A DNA stretch of 64,000 bases from Haematococcus lacustris (lineage: Eukaryota; Chlorophyta; Chlorophyceae; Chlamydomonadales; Haematococcaceae): positions 4,011,716 to 4,075,715 of the forward strand of contig JASKMD010000025.1 of assembly GCA_030144725.1 (NCBI GenBank). The letters are read 5' to 3'. This document shows, in pieces, positions 1 to 11,491 of the stretch. Made by a program: the position numbers and the translations under genes. Below the pieces are notes generated by a model. The model was not told the DNA's origin, ran no database searches, and saw only the letters and a list, made by a program, of their open reading frames with translations. The first letter of the stretch is position 1. Each line of letters starts with the position of its first letter.

Positions 1-309
1 CCCAAACCACAAAGCTGGGGTGTCACACTGGAGGTCAACACAAATCTGCCAGCCCTGTAAGGCCGGGAGGACGAGATGAGACACGACAGTTTTCAACTCT
101 CCCACTCAGACAGACTCTTAACCTAGGGTCGAAGTTAGGGTTAGGGTCCAACACCGCCCCATGTCTGCCATGGTCCTGACATGCCAGAACTCGAGCCTTA
201 CCTACTCCCAGCATCGCGTTGCGTTCCCCTCCCATCACCCCTCCCCCTCTTGTCACGCTCCTTCCCACCCCATTTTCACCGCTCTTCATAACCTCCTCCT
301 GCTGTGCAG

Positions 310-393
310 GTGTTCATCCCTTACGCCTGCAAGCTGCTGTTCCAGGAGCTGATGAGCATGTGTGTCATCCCCAGGCTGCAGTTTGCGCCTTAA
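310..393 (+). CDS. RNA polymerase second-largest subunit, C-terminal exon (Pol III RPC2-like), partial
   Basis: After a pyrimidine-rich stretch ending in GTGCAG, an open exon reads VFIPYACKLLFQELMSM, then CVIPRLQFAP and TAA. PYACKLLFQEL is the near-invariant end of the second-largest subunit of eukaryotic RNA polymerases II and III, in the clamp/anchor region that closes over the DNA-RNA hybrid. The last residues (IPRLQF) look more like the Pol III subunit (PRLKL) than Pol II (APRM), so RPC2 is preferred. Only the last exon is visible; bases 1-309 look like intron plus unplaced sequence, and the zinc-binding segment that normally precedes this motif was not found. The gene must extend left of the window. 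Confidence 0.75.
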   Translation: MFIPYACKLLFQELMSMCVIPRLQFAP

Positions 394-2291
394 GGCCCGG
401 CCCAGCCTGCAGCCGCAGGGTCAGTCCTCACGCCCCCACCCCTTGAGGCCTGGCCCCCGCCCCTGCCCCTCCCCCTCTGACCATCTGACCACACCACGCG
501 GGCAGCCAGCAGGCCCTAAACACGCGGGGTGGCTGCCTAGCCACTAGCCCCTGATCTTGCCAGCCCAGCTGCAGCTGGTGTTCAAGAAAGCAGGCCAGAC
601 CCTGTGGCAGCTGTGGCTGCACCCTTACGTTGGTGCACTGCTGACATTGAGCCAAATGAGCTGGCAGGATTGGGTGATGCAAGGAGCCTGACCTGGGTGC
701 TGCAGCCCCTGATGGTGCGACCGGCTGCTGATGGCCAGCCTGAATGGCTATGGGGCATCATGGAAGCGATGGGAGGGCAAGGCCACGCTGCAGCATCACC
801 TTCATCACCTTCATCAGGATTAGATGTTAGGGTGAGGATCCCACCTTCATCAAAACCGTTGGCACCTCCTGACTTCACTACCCTCTGACACTGTACACAT
901 AATGTCGCCTACAAACCACGACAAGGGAGCTGACGCCATGCAGCAGCTGTAGCAGCTGCATCATGGCAATAGACATGGAGTCTGACGACAGCTGCACTGC
1001 CAGATGGCAACCGGGTCAGAGGCTAACCAATCAAGGCACAGGCAGCGTTGCAGGTCGCGCGGGCAGGGCTGAGCAGCTTTGATCAGCAATTGCAGTAGTA
1101 GCCGTGGCATTGGAGTTCTGCGATGATTTGGAATGGTGCCAGAGCCCCCACTGCCTGCACTCTCCCAAGCAGTGGCACCACTACTGCCCTCACAGTAGAG
1201 AGCAGCTGTTTGTGTTTGGAAAGTTGGCAGGAGGGAATTCTGTTGCCGCCGCCAACGCCGTCGTCACGGCATGACACTCGCGGGTAACGATGCGCACCAC
1301 AATGGTGCACGCTTTGTGAACCCGTACAAGCGTCCAGAAGCAATGCGCTTGGCCATCAACTGACACTTTGAGCGTGTCTGTACTTGTACTGTACAAAAAA
1401 ACAGTTCCGGCGTATAAGGCAGGCGCATAGCGCGACTGAAGCTGTTTTGGCAGAACTTTGCCGGAGTTGGAGCTGCAGGTGCACTACAACAGCTGAAAGC
1501 AGCCCAATAGCCCAGCCTTGACGCGCAAGCCGCGGGCAAGTCGCGGCACAAGTGTAGGAACAGGTTCCTGCAGCTCATGTCAGGTATGGCTGCTTGGGAG
1601 ACTGGGGTGTCTATGTACTCAGGCTGGCCGTGCAGGCCGAGCGGGTCGGCTACGTGAATGGTAAACAAGCCGCGCGCGAGGAAGCCCAGCAGCAGGCTGG
1701 CGCCCTCTCGCTGCAGGCCTTCACCCGTGCCGGCGCAGCGTCGGCCAGAAAGCCTTTTTATTGCGCTTCGGTGAGGTCTGGCTGTAGTGCCTCGTCGACC
1801 ATGCCTGGCTATGGCCGAGCCTTGAGTTCACGGTCAACCTCACAGTCCGAGGCATCACGGTTACGTTTACGCTGCCTGATTCGCTGCATCCAAGCTCTAC
1901 AGCGGCATATCAATGCTATCTGCGTATGCTACATGTTACATGCCTGCGGCTAACAACCGGTATAAGGATTCAACCACCAACTACCAACAAACTACCCTCA
2001 TTCCTCCCAGGAAGGTCTGGCAAGGAAAGTCCGGGGTTTCGCGTCCAAGCGAACAGGCAGCGCTGCTAACAACTCCAGCACTTGAGCCAGACGAACAGTG
2101 TGGCACCTCATTACCTCATTCGTAGCGTGCAGAGTAGGCCTGCTGCAGCACTGGCACCTCCTTACCAGTGTACCACCCACAAAGGCGGCTCTGTCTCCAC
2201 CTTCTCGCCACATTCCCGCCTCACTCTGCATGGGCTAACCCGCCCCTGGCCAGAGCTTCCCATCTCCACACCGCGGCCAAGACACGCTGAT
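394..2291. other. Intergenic stretch with no recognised gene
   Basis: This holds the likely 3' UTR of the polymerase gene and about 1.8 kb with only short, uninformative open frames on both strands, for example around 1264-1668 minus and 1594-1953 plus. Two repeats can be supported: a dispersed repeat at about 1873-1998 that has an inverted partner at 25905-26030, and a short fragment at about 2037-2077 resembling coding sequence of the F-box gene just downstream. I see no domain and no convincing splice structure. Confidence 0.5.
1873..1998. repeat. Dispersed repeat, copy 1 (inverted partner at 25905-26030)
   Basis: Read against the reverse complement of 25905-26030, this segment shares long near-identical blocks: GTTTACGCTGCCTG, CAAGCTCTACAGCGGCATAT, GCTACATGTTA and AAGGATTCAACCACC. 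The two copies are about 24 kb apart and in opposite orientation. No coding capacity is evident. It is a mobile-element fragment or a conserved flank of unknown type. Confidence 0.7.
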
Positions 2292-3971
2292 ATGAACAAT
2301 CAGCAAAGTGTCAGCAGAGGCGCTGTCGATGGCGTCGCAGCGTGCACACCTCCTTCTGCCACCTCGCTGCTGGACCTGCCAGCGGCGCTACTAGATGACA
2401 TCTCCCGCCGCGCTGGGGCTACAGCTCTGGCTCGCACCTCCCGCGCCTTTAAAGATGCAAACCTGTGGCACGCCTCAACCTTTCGCGTTCACGCGAACAG
2501 GCAGCGCTGCGAACAACTGGTGACGGCTCGCGTCGTAGCAGCCCTGCGTGCCAGGACAAGCAGGTTCACGATTTTTGTTCAGCAGCAGCAAGATAGCGAG
2601 CAAAGCAACAATGAGTCGTTGGCCCACATCCTGGCGAAGCTCGGCAGCTGTGCAGCAGTGGAAGCCTGTAAGCTCGGGAACAGCCGGGTTCACTGCCGTG
2701 ACAGCTTGATGGTCATGGATTGTGCATCTGGCCTTGCCCAGGGCCTTCTGGATAGCTTCCCCGCTCTGACTGCTCTGTCCCTCCACGGCTATGCCATCAA
2801 CTGCAGCAGTCTGGCCAGCCTGCTCAGCCAGCCGCAGCTGTCCCTGCAGCTGCAGCAGCTGGACCTCACCGGCACCGCCATCACGCACCTTCAGCAGCCT
2901 CAGTTTCCAGCAGTGGCCCTGGCCAACCCATTCAACGGCCTCAGGCTCAAGCAGCTGAGCCTGGGAGTTAATTATGACACAGGCACAGCCAACGTGCTAC
3001 TACCTGACCTGCAGCCCCTGGCGCAGCACCTAACACATCTACACCTCTGGCAGTGCGATGGCCATAGAATGGATCTTGTCACACCCAGGCTCATCCCCCT
3101 GGTTCAGCTACAGGTGTTGACTGTGTCTAACCTGTTTGATGTGGATGGCCTGCCTCACCTGCTGCAAGCATTGCCCCAGCTACACACCCTACAGCTGCCA
3201 GATACCGTTGTTAAAGAGCAGCACCTTGATGACCTCATGGCGGCCACCCAGCTCACTCGCCTCCAGCTCGACTCACTCCAGGAGCTGAGCAGCTCAAGGG
3301 CAGACGCGGCCTGCAGCTGGCAGCAGTTGGAGCTGACTGGGAGCCTCAATTACACGAGCATCACCTGCCTGCCGCTGCACGCCCTCACCCAGCCCCTGGT
3401 GGTGGGCAGGTTGGAAGTTTCAGTGTACGGAGTGTGCCCTGTGGTGCCAGCCGCAGTCCGAAACCTGGCTCTCACCTGCAAGGCCCCAATCAGGTTCAAC
3501 AGGCTGCTGCTGGACATGAGCGGCAGCTATGAAGCAGGAGCAGCAGATGCAGCAGCAGCACAGCAGAGAAGGAAACTGATGGGGCTGGCACGCCTGCTGC
3601 AAGTGTTGCAGAACTGCTGTGTTGACATGGTGTCAGTGAGGAACTTGAAGGATGTCACCGCAGCTGACATTGCAGCCCTGGCTCCTCTGTGCCGGGACTG
3701 CATCCACCTTGTGTTTGTGTGTGGCAGCATCAAGCCCTCGTTGAAATTCTGGCACCAGCTGGTGCTGCTCATGCCCACGGTGCAGCAGGTCACCTTTCAT
3801 TACTGCGGGGCGGCTACTAGGGGCATGCACAAGTCCATGCAATGCATGGCTGAGCAGCCCTGGGCACGCTGGCTGGATATCACGATTGCCCAGGACGCCT
3901 CTCAGCTGCCTGCGTGTTGGAAGACTGACAGCTTGACTGAGATTGGCAAGTTCAGGGTGTGCATTGAGTGA
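2292..3971 (+). CDS. F-box / leucine-rich-repeat protein
   Basis: This single open frame of about 560 codons has an F-box-like segment near its N-terminus (SLLDLPAALLDDISRRAG, then ALARTSRAFKDA), followed by repeated leucine-rich units such as LQQLDLTGTAI, LTHLHLWQCD, LQVLTVSNL and LHTLQLPDT. By family, F-box proteins link SKP1-CUL1 ubiquitin ligases to substrates through such repeats; the substrate here is unknown. The ATG at 2292 (MNNQQSVSRG) is chosen because the F-box starts about 30 codons later. The frame stays open upstream to 2082, but that segment is Pro/Ser-rich, unlike an F-box, and overlaps a repeat fragment. No intron is evident, unlike neighbouring genes, which fits a recently duplicated or retroposed family member. 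Confidence 0.75.
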   Translation: MNNQQSVSRGAVDGVAACTPPSATSLLDLPAALLDDISRRAGATALARTSRAFKDANLWHASTFRVHANRQRCEQLVTARVVAALRARTSRFTIFVQQQQDSEQSNNESLAHILAKLGSCAAVEACKLGNSRVHCRDSLMVMDCASGLAQGLLDSFPALTALSLHGYAINCSSLASLLSQPQLSLQLQQLDLTGTAITHLQQPQFPAVALANPFNGLRLKQLSLGVNYDTGTANVLLPDLQPLAQHLTHLHLWQCDGHRMDLVTPRLIPLVQLQVLTVSNLFDVDGLPHLLQALPQLHTLQLPDTVVKEQHLDDLMAATQLTRLQLDSLQELSSSRADAACSWQQLELTGSLNYTSITCLPLHALTQPLVVGRLEVSVYGVCPVVPAAVRNLALTCKAPIRFNRLLLDMSGSYEAGAADAAAAQQRRKLMGLARLLQVLQNCCVDMVSVRNLKDVTAADIAALAPLCRDCIHLVFVCGSIKPSLKFWHQLVLLMPTVQQVTFHYCGAATRGMHKSMQCMAEQPWARWLDITIAQDASQLPACWKTDSLTEIGKFRVCIE

Positions 3972-4624
3972 CACGGCTAGCAGGAATGCATATACAATTG
4001 ATTGGTGACAGCAGGGCCACAGATGCTTTTCTTTGGTGCAACATGATTTTGTCGCTAAGCTCTTAGCGCCATGCGCCAGGTGATGTTGCTGAAAGTGAAG
4101 CTGATGCTGTCCTCGGTAATGGAGTGATGTAAACGTGTGCCTCAACTGCTGGCAGTCGCTGGACTTGATGTTGTGCTAGAGTCGAGCAGGTGCCCGTTGT
4201 TGCTGCTGCATATGTGGACTAACATGTGTGGACGCCTCATAACAATGCATGTGAGCGCCACAGGAATGGTGCATGTGATGTGCGCCCTGCCTCATTTCTC
4301 TTAAGAGCATTACCGTGTTCCGTTCACCACCGTGGTTACATAGCGCAAACGACCTGACGTCCTGGGCATCCGCGCGCTTAGGCTGATGAGCCGGGTGCTG
4401 ATAGGTCGGGCTCCAAACCCGGCACCGGACCGGCACCCCGGGTACTTCAACTACTACCGGTCCGGTACGTCAACTACTACTACCCGGGGGTTTAGGTGTA
4501 CGTACCCAGCATGCTGTTAGCTGACACACAGCAAATATGAAAACTTGACTATTCTCGCCGGCACCACGTTCAGAACATGGTGATGTGCTGATGCTGACGG
4601 TCGCACGGTTGCCAACGAATGTCC
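3972..4624. other. Downstream flank of the F-box gene, no gene seen
   Basis: This is a mixture of likely 3' UTR and spacer. Short open frames on both strands have no recognisable domain. Near 4428-4490 the motif ACTACTACCGG/CCCGG recurs in a small imperfect duplication. Nothing else is supported. Confidence 0.5.
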
Positions 4625-5000
4625 GTCGGACATTTTCCCCCGGGTCACCGAAACCTGTCGTTTTTTGCAAAATCGGTCGTCGAAATAGGATCGATTGCGG
4701 TCGAAGGCGGTCGAAGCTGATCGACATCTGTCGAGCGACCGATGGGCTGGCCGCCAGAGACGTCTCCCGGGTCATCGAAACCTGTCGATTGTTGCAAAGT
4801 TGACAGGGTCATCGAAATAGGGTCGATTGCGGTCAAAGTTGGTTGAAAGCTGCCGAGCAATCGATTGGCTGGCCGCCAGAGACTTCCCCCGGGTTATCGA
4901 AACCTGTCGATTGTTGCAAAGTCGACATGGTCATCAATAAAGGGTCGATTGCGGTCGAAATTGGTTGAAAGCTGCAGACCGATGGGCTGAGACGGGCGAG
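4625..5000. repeat. Imperfect tandem repeat of about 120 bases, three units
   Basis: Three successive blocks share the order: (C/G)GGTCATCGAAACCTGTCG, a short spacer, TCGAAATAGG, then GTCGATTGCGGTC, then GGCTGGCCGCCAGAGAC. They begin near 4640, 4768 and 4890. Units differ by substitutions and short indels, so this is an aged minisatellite. Related TCGA-rich sequence recurs near 6930-7110. No coding frame runs through it consistently. Confidence 0.7.
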
Positions 5001-5199
5001 ACCGGCAAACGGCATGTCGGGTCGTTGTTAACCTGAGGCAACGAACACCCTAGGGGTGGTGTGCCCCAAGGTTACATGTATGTTTCGCAAATGTATGTTT
5101 CGCAAAGGAAGCGCGAAGGAAGCAAAGGAACCGCGAAGGACAGCACATTGCCACACCGCGGGGGTGTAGCGAGGTGTTGCGGGGTGTTTGGGTGTCAAT

Positions 5200-5870
5200 G
5201 CATGTGTCAATGCATGCGAGGAGCCAGGAGGAGCCAGGAGGAGCTGGCAGCCAGGAGGAGCCAGGGGCAGCCAGGAACAAATCGCAGCCAAAAGCGTAGC
5301 TACGAGCAAGCCAGGCGTCGCCAGCCAGCAGCCATAGCAAGCATGCGACCAGGTTAAGCGAAAGGAGCAATAGGCAGCGAGGAGAAAGAATAGTAAGCCA
5401 GGGGAAAGGTGCGCTGTGAGGAGCGGCGCTCATCGATATTGTGGCTCATGTTGAGTGCCTTGTAGCTGAAGAAGAAATCCAGACAGGAGATTTAGCGTGC
5501 AGTAACGGAGGAGCTTCCACAGCCTACCCCAAGTATCACTGAAGTATCACAGGAAGGTACAATGATCATCGACAAATGCAAAGCCTCTATTGAGCTAGCG
5601 AGCAGCTATTGGTAAAGAATGTGTGCCACATGTTGCATTAGTTGCTTGCAGGTGAAGTGGACTGGAGGTGGAAGTGGATTGGAGGAGCCTGGAGCGCAGG
5701 AGCAGAAGCCAAGAAGTGCAGCTAGAAGCCAATAAGTGCAGCCAAGGGAAGCAACTTGGCAGAGCAGCCAGAAGCAGCCAGGAGCACCCAGGAGCAGTTG
5801 GAAGCGGCAGCGATGAGCAGCAGCGATGAGCAGCAACCTTCCCCCTTTGCCGCCCCCCCCTCACACACTC
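5200..5870. repeat. Degenerate GCCAGGAGGA/GCAGCCAGGAGC repeats
   Basis: Blocks at about 5215-5420 and 5640-5830 consist of degenerate 10-12 base units (AGCCAGGAGG, GCAGCCAGGAGC). They are the source of the Trp/Leu/Ala-rich open frames on the minus strand, which I regard as artefacts. Similar units recur at about 6265-6380. Confidence 0.6.
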
Positions 5871-5999
5871 TACTCTACAAATGGTGAGTGGCTTGCTGTT
5901 GCAAATGTGTGGCTCTATGTACCTGGTCTGACCGCTGTCATGCCCTTGTTTTTCTGCAGGTTTTAATGGTCACACCCATCCCCCTTTCCCACTACTACT

Positions 6000-6262
6000 A
6001 CCAGCACCTCCCCTCCCCCATCCCCTCCCCTCCCCTCCTCCCTCCCCTCCCCTCCTCCCTCCCCTTCCCTCCTCCCTCCCCTTCCCCCTTCCCTCCTCCC
6101 TCCCCTCCCCTCCTCCCTCCCCTCCCCTCCCCTCCCCTCCCCTCCCCTCCCCTCCCCTCCCCTCCCCTCCCCTCCCCTCCCCTCCCCTCCCCTCCCCTCC
6201 CCTCCCCTCCCCTCCCCTCCCCTCCCCTCCCCTCCCCTCCCCTCCCCTCCCCTCCCCTCCCC
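6000..6262. repeat. CCCCT pentanucleotide microsatellite
   Basis: An impure CCTCCCT tract from 6000 grades into an almost pure CCCCT tandem array between about 6121 and 6262. All three frames on both strands stay open through it, which explains the Pro/Leu- and Gly/Glu-rich open frames there. Pyrimidine/purine asymmetry is extreme. Confidence 0.9.
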
Positions 6263-7999
6263 AAGGAAAGCAGCCAAGAGCAGCAGCCATGAGTCACAGC
6301 TTGGAGGCACAGTGCGAAGCAGCCATACAAGAAAGCGGCAGCCATACTGGGGCAGGAGGATGCCAGCAGCCAAGAGCCAAGGTGAGCGCAGATGTTGGTG
6401 GGGTGTTTGACCAGCCTGCCCACCTCTAGATATGCATGTCCTTGTTTGTTGATCACAAGCATGCCCCTTGCTTGCTGCAGGTCCAACAGTCACACTCCAA
6501 CCCCTTGGCCCCTTCCCCCTAACCCTACCCTGTCCCATCACCAACACCTCCAAGTCTCCTACGCCCCCCCTCCCCCCCTCCCCATCACTTCCCCCTGACA
6601 TCATAGTCTCCAGCCATGCCACGCCCACACACCACAAGGGGACAGCAGGCGGACAGCCAAGCCAAGCCAAGCCAAGCACTTGGGTGGTTGCCAGGCCGTG
6701 CTTGTTGTGCGACATGGCTTGTTGGTGGTGGTGGTGTGGTGCGGTGTGGTCTCACCTTGATGTGTCAATCTTGGTGTTGTTTTTTGTTTTGTTGTTGTGT
6801 TGGTCATGTTGTTGTGTTGGCCTTGGTGTTATTGTTGGTGTTGTGTCACGTGTTGCGGGGCGCTAGTGCATCGATGCATGTGGTTCTGTGCTTTTGCAAT
6901 AAACCATTGTAAGATTGATGAGTTCTGCATCGATCCCCCATCGAAGCGATGGATGGAGCCGACTCGAATGCCTTGAACATGCCTCGAACATGCTTAAAAC
7001 ATGCCTCGAACATGCCTCGACATCACATAAATCGATACCCCCATCGAATCGACAGCTTACCCCATCGAGCGATTGGGCCGATATCAGTCGGCGTCGGTCC
7101 CCCTAATCGGTCCGCATTCGAGGCGCGATCGGCGGGGGGGGAAATGTCCGACGTCGTTTGCAACCACGGGTCATCTCCATTTGCGCAGCTTCTCCTAAGT
7201 GACCTGCTGACCGCTGGGATCACCTGCCCAAGCCTGTATTCAGGACGCTGGTCATTTTGATGGGAAGCTGGAGGAAGTAGAACGATAGGCCGTGGCCAAG
7301 CAGCCTAACGACCGACGGCTGGAGCCAGCTTCTTATAAGCCGATTCGAGCTGAACACTCACCCATAAGCCTCAGACACGCTTTACACCTCCTGCTTTACA
7401 CCCATAAGACTCAGACAAAGAGACCTGACCCATAAGTGGCTCAGACAAAGAGACGTGGCCAATAGTGGCTCAGAATGCTGAAATTGCTACTGAGACTGCA
7501 TTTCCCCACTGGCTCCCACCTCCTGCTTTACACCTGAACCCTCAACAAACCCAGCAATTACAATGTCGGGGTCGCCGAATGGCCGGCAGCCGGGGTGTCA
7601 GCAGACAGCTCGGCATCCTGCAGCCAGGGCACATGCAGGAGTCCCTGTCACCCCCCTTTGCCACATGAGGCAGCAGCAGCAGCAGCCAGGTTGCCACACC
7701 GCAGAGCCCTGCTGCGAGTGATGGGACCTGCACTGCTCCCCTTCACTGCACACAGCAGCCACTGTGTTCTGCTTCAGCTGCAGGCAAAGAGCTGGTAGCG
7801 GATGCTGCAGCACACAGGGCTGCTGCACAGAAGAGCACTATACGCCATGCAGGGCCACACACACATAACCAGGGCAGGCAGGGCAGGCAGCAGGCAGCCC
7901 AGGAGCGAGGTGCGGATACTGCCACACACAGAGCTGCTGCACAGCACAGCCTAGTATATGCGCCAGGCAGAGCCACACACATACACACATAACCAGGCA
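6263..7999. other. Repeat-rich spacer, no recognised gene
   Basis: This contains a GCCAA short array near 6657, GTG/TTG-rich low complexity at 6720-6850, repeated CTCGAACATGC units near 6970-7020, and a repeated ACCCATAAG...CTCAGACAAAGAGAC block at 7360-7470. Fragments at 6475-6600 echo the intron/exon-like layout at 5950-6010 (GCAG followed by a Pro-rich stretch), suggesting local duplication. The 3' end of the BSD-domain gene may lie near 7600-8080, but I could not place it. Confidence 0.45.
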
Positions 8000-8079
8000 G
8001 GGCAGGGCAGGGCAGGCAGGCCAGTGGGCAGTTGCACACGTCAGCAGGCGACCCTGCTGGCCAGCCTTGGCTCACCAGC

Positions 8080-9208
8080 TGTGAGATGTAGTCGTCCAGG
8101 TCCTCAGCGCCAGAGCCCAGCTCGCTGCCTGGCCCGGCGTCCGCGGTGCTGTCAGCAGCCAGCGCCTCCTGTAGGGGCGGTGGGAGGGCATGGATGGGTG
8201 TAAGGGAGGGCTGGACACGGCACAGGCAGGGCAGGGCAGGGCAGGGCAGGGCAGGGCAGGGCAGGGCAGGGCAGGGCAGGGCAGGGCAGGGCAGGGCAGG
8301 GCAGGGCAGGGCAGGGCAAGGCAGGGCAGGGCAGGACTGACTGGCTGTGAGTCTGCTCAGCTGTAGCAGGGAGCTGGGGTTGCTGCCCTGGCAGCCACGC
8401 TCACCTGCAAGTAGGCAGCCAGCTCAGGGTCATCGTCCAGGCCATGCAGGTCATCATCCTCAGGGCAGGCACCTGCAGCCAGCAGCTCAAGCCCAGCCTG
8501 CCTCTACTAGGGCAGCTAAGGCACAGAGTCCAAGCACCTCAGCCAGGTCTGCTAGCTACGAGGCTGAGGGGATGCAACACTGTGCCCCAGCACCAGGCCT
8601 GCCGTCCCCCATACACCCTCCCCTCCTAACTCCCTCCTCCCTGCCCTCCTCCCTGCCCACCACCCTGCCCTCCTCCCTGCCCTCCTCCCTGCCCACCTCC
8701 CTGCCCTCCTCCCTGCCCTCCTCCCTGCCCTCCTCCCTGCCCTCTTCCCTGCCCACCACCCTGCCCTCCTCCCTGCCCTCCTCCCTGCCCTCCTCCCTGC
8801 CCTCTTCCCTGCCCACCACCCTGCCCTCCTCCCTGCCCACCATCCTGCTCGCCGCTGTCATTGATGCCCAGCTCATCCAGTGCAGCCAGGTCCGCCTCAT
8901 TCAGGCCACAAGACTCATTGTCCGCACCAAGGGGGGCGGCAGTGCCCTCCTCACCCTCCTCCTCAACACCTAAGGTTGCAGCGGAAGACAGCATCAGCAT
9001 CAGCATCAGCATCAGCATCAGCATCAGCAGCAGCAGCATCAGGTGACAGCCCTGCCTAGCCGGCAGGTCAGGGCAGTGAGAGGGACGGACACCCGGTCAC
9101 ACAGGGCTGCTGGCAGGCCACAGCGCACAGGCAGGACAGGGGAGCTAGATAGCAGCCAGGAGTGATGGCAAGGCTGGCGGCAGCTGAGGCTGAGGCTCTA
9201 CAGGAGGC

Positions 9209-9300
<92 letters not shown>

Positions 9301-10415
9301 TGGGTGTGGGTGGCTTGACCTGACAGCGCAAGCACTGCTGCTGGTGAGGTTCACTGGGCTGGGTCAGTGCCAGGGGGCCCCTACCCCAGTCTCTGCCTCT
9401 GTCACTGCTGCTGCCCCACTGCCGTCCTCCTGCTGCTGCTGCTGCTGGCATCCCAGCCCTTGTCTGAGGGCACACACGTCCAGGACCTGACCTTGACGGT
9501 CTGCTGCGGCCTCACTGCCAGCGTCCAGGCCTGAGCCATGAGACTTGACTGACGGCAGCAGGTGGGCAGCCAGAGCGCCTGCCGCCACAGCCGTGCCCGC
9601 TGCCCCTGTCGGCCCCCCCAGCTGCCTGCTGCCTGCCTCCGTCGCTGGCCGTGGCTTCCCACCAGCCGGCACCAGCGGCGGAACAGCACTGGCTGCAGCG
9701 CTCGAAGCCTTGCTGCCACCCTCCCCGCCAGTGCTGGCTTGCTTGCTGGCTGCTGGGGATGGGTCAGAGTTCGCTTTGGCCGCTGCTGACCCAGTGTGGG
9801 TCATGCTGGTTATGGTGCTGGCTGCTGCTGCCGCAGTGCTGGCCAGCTGTGCCTGGGCCTGATGAGCTGCCTTGGCCAGGCTGCCTAGCAGGTCCGCCAC
9901 CCCTGAGACCAGGCACGGTACAAACAGTACAGCACTCGGCAACAGTACAGCCCCAACAGCCCCAGCACAGGCCCTACGACCTCAACAACACAGTACAGCA
10001 GTCAACAGCAGTCGCCCAGCATGGCATGTGACTACACAGCTGACTGCATTGTTTACTTAACACTGTATTGTAGTTAGGTGGACCGGCAGGTCAGGGCGGA
10101 TGGGCTGAGCTGGACTGACTTCCAATGCCACAGCGCCACACGCCCCTGCTTACAGTCCCTGGCAGTCCCTGGCGTCTGCCAGCGCCCAGGCCTGCCTACC
10201 TGCTGTGGTGGCTGATGTGGTGGGGGTGCTGGAGGGATCCGTGGTGGGCTGGGCATGGGCCTCAGCGGCTGCGGCCTGCGCCCCAAGGCTGCCAGGCAGG
10301 GGCGCTAGACCAAATGCCTCGGGCGGCAGCAGGTGGCCAACCAGGGAGAAATAGACCTGCAGAGCAAAGGGGTACAGGGCGGCTGGCCAGTTTACAAGCA
10401 TGGAGCTGCATGGAG

Positions 10416-10509
<94 letters not shown>

Positions 10510-11491
10510 TGCCTGCCTTAAAGCTTAAGCTGAAGGAGGCTCCCCAATGCTGCGAGGCCAGCAGGTATGTGAAGCCTGTCCCTGCCCCCCTCTTTGAACA
10601 TTAGGTGCAATTGATTAGACGAGTCCATCAAGACATGCACCTGCTTGCAGGGTCAGCTGGGGACTCTTACCTGCCAAAACTGCACATCACTCATGCGCCT
10701 GCGATCGATCACACAAAGAGCACCACGAGGTGTCCTGCTGCCTGCGCTGGCTTGACCTAGTCAGGTGCGCAGCGGCTGGGACAGCTCACTTGCTTTGGGC
10801 ACAGTGCGTAGCGCAGGTGCTGTAGCTGTGGGCTGCTGGTCAGCACCAGCAGTGCATGCCGCTCCTGCCATGCCAGCAGCCGTACCTCCCCCCCAGGCTG
10901 CACAGCTGCTGCACCAAGGGGCAGGCTGGCCCCCAGCTCGTCCATGTTGGTGTCACTGCGGTGGCAAGGGTTCCAAGGTAACTACCATGGCACAGCACAT
11001 GGGGCGGTCACTCCATGAGAAAAATGACCAACATGCTGTTCGAACCTGAAAAGACTGTAAGTCATGCTGCTCACGAGCTCCAACAGCTTGTCCGTCACGG
11101 CATAGCGCTGCAACTCCGATGGGTCAGCTGCGCTAGCTTGTGGTGTGCCAGCCACCTGCAAGCAGCAATTGAAAAAGCCTTTGCTTACCTTCACTGCGGT
11201 GCTGCCTCCCATGTGTGCTGGGGCCATACCGTGCCTGGCACGAGTGAGTTCAGCCTGGCATTGGCTTCTTCTGCCGCTCGCTCTGCCAAGACCTGCAGCA
11301 TAACCAAACATTGCATCGCTGCGAAGATGCTAAAACCTAGCTGTTGAGGAACACACCTTCGCCTGCACGGATGCCTGTTCGGCGAGGTGTCGAGCTTGGA
11401 TTGTGGCTTGTGCCGCCAGCTCTCGTGCTCGCTCCTGAACCTCCTGGGCTCTCGCCAGCCCCGTACGGAGCTGCGAGTTGAACCAATCCAT
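8080..11491 (-). CDS. BSD-domain protein, multi-exon
   Basis: Seven exons can be joined from ATG at 11491: 11357-11491, 11230-11292, 11046-11155, 10794-10955, 10671-10698, 10200-10356 and 9385-9902. The N-terminus is helical (MDWFNSQLRTGLARAQEVQE). A BSD domain follows: ELQRYAVTDKLLELVSSMTY, then WQERHALLVLTSSPQLQHLRYALCPK, and KRMSDVQFWQVYF reconstructed across the introns. BSD domains occur in TFIIH p62, synapse-associated proteins and DOS2-like proteins; a specific role is not inferable. Downstream are an Ala/Thr-rich linker and acidic exons (GVEEEGEEGT..NEADLAALDELG near 8850-8970; PEDDDLHGLDDDPELAAYLQ near 8406-8465; EDLDDYISQL near 8080-8170). The phase between exon 7 and the first acidic exon is unresolved and the stop codon was not placed. 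The intron at 10793 has a GCAAGT donor. Confidence 0.75.
8222..8335. repeat. GGGCA pentanucleotide microsatellite
   Basis: About 22 near-perfect tandem copies of GGGCA lie in what appears to be an intron of the minus-strand BSD-domain gene, between its acidic exons. One unit carries a G-to-A change near 8318. Confidence 0.9.
8625..8850. repeat. CCCTGCCCTCCT minisatellite within a coding frame
   Basis: Repeats of 12 bases (CTCCCTGCCCTC), with periodic variants CCCACCACC, continue the open frame of the acidic minus-strand exon as Gly/Gln/Gly repeats (GGQGGGQGR). Whether the exon runs through it or splices before it cannot be decided from sequence alone. Confidence 0.75.
9205..9301. repeat. CAGG tetranucleotide microsatellite
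   Basis: About 24 tandem copies of CAGG lie in an intron of the minus-strand BSD-domain gene. The reverse-complement motif CCTG/TGCC recurs at 10421-10516 and massively at 15543-16362. Confidence 0.9.
10421..10516. repeat. CTGC tetranucleotide microsatellite
   Basis: About 24 copies of CTGC with one CTGT variant near the end lie in the intron between exons 5 and 6 of the BSD-domain gene. The array gives rise to spurious Cys-Leu-Pro-Ala open frames. Confidence 0.9.
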
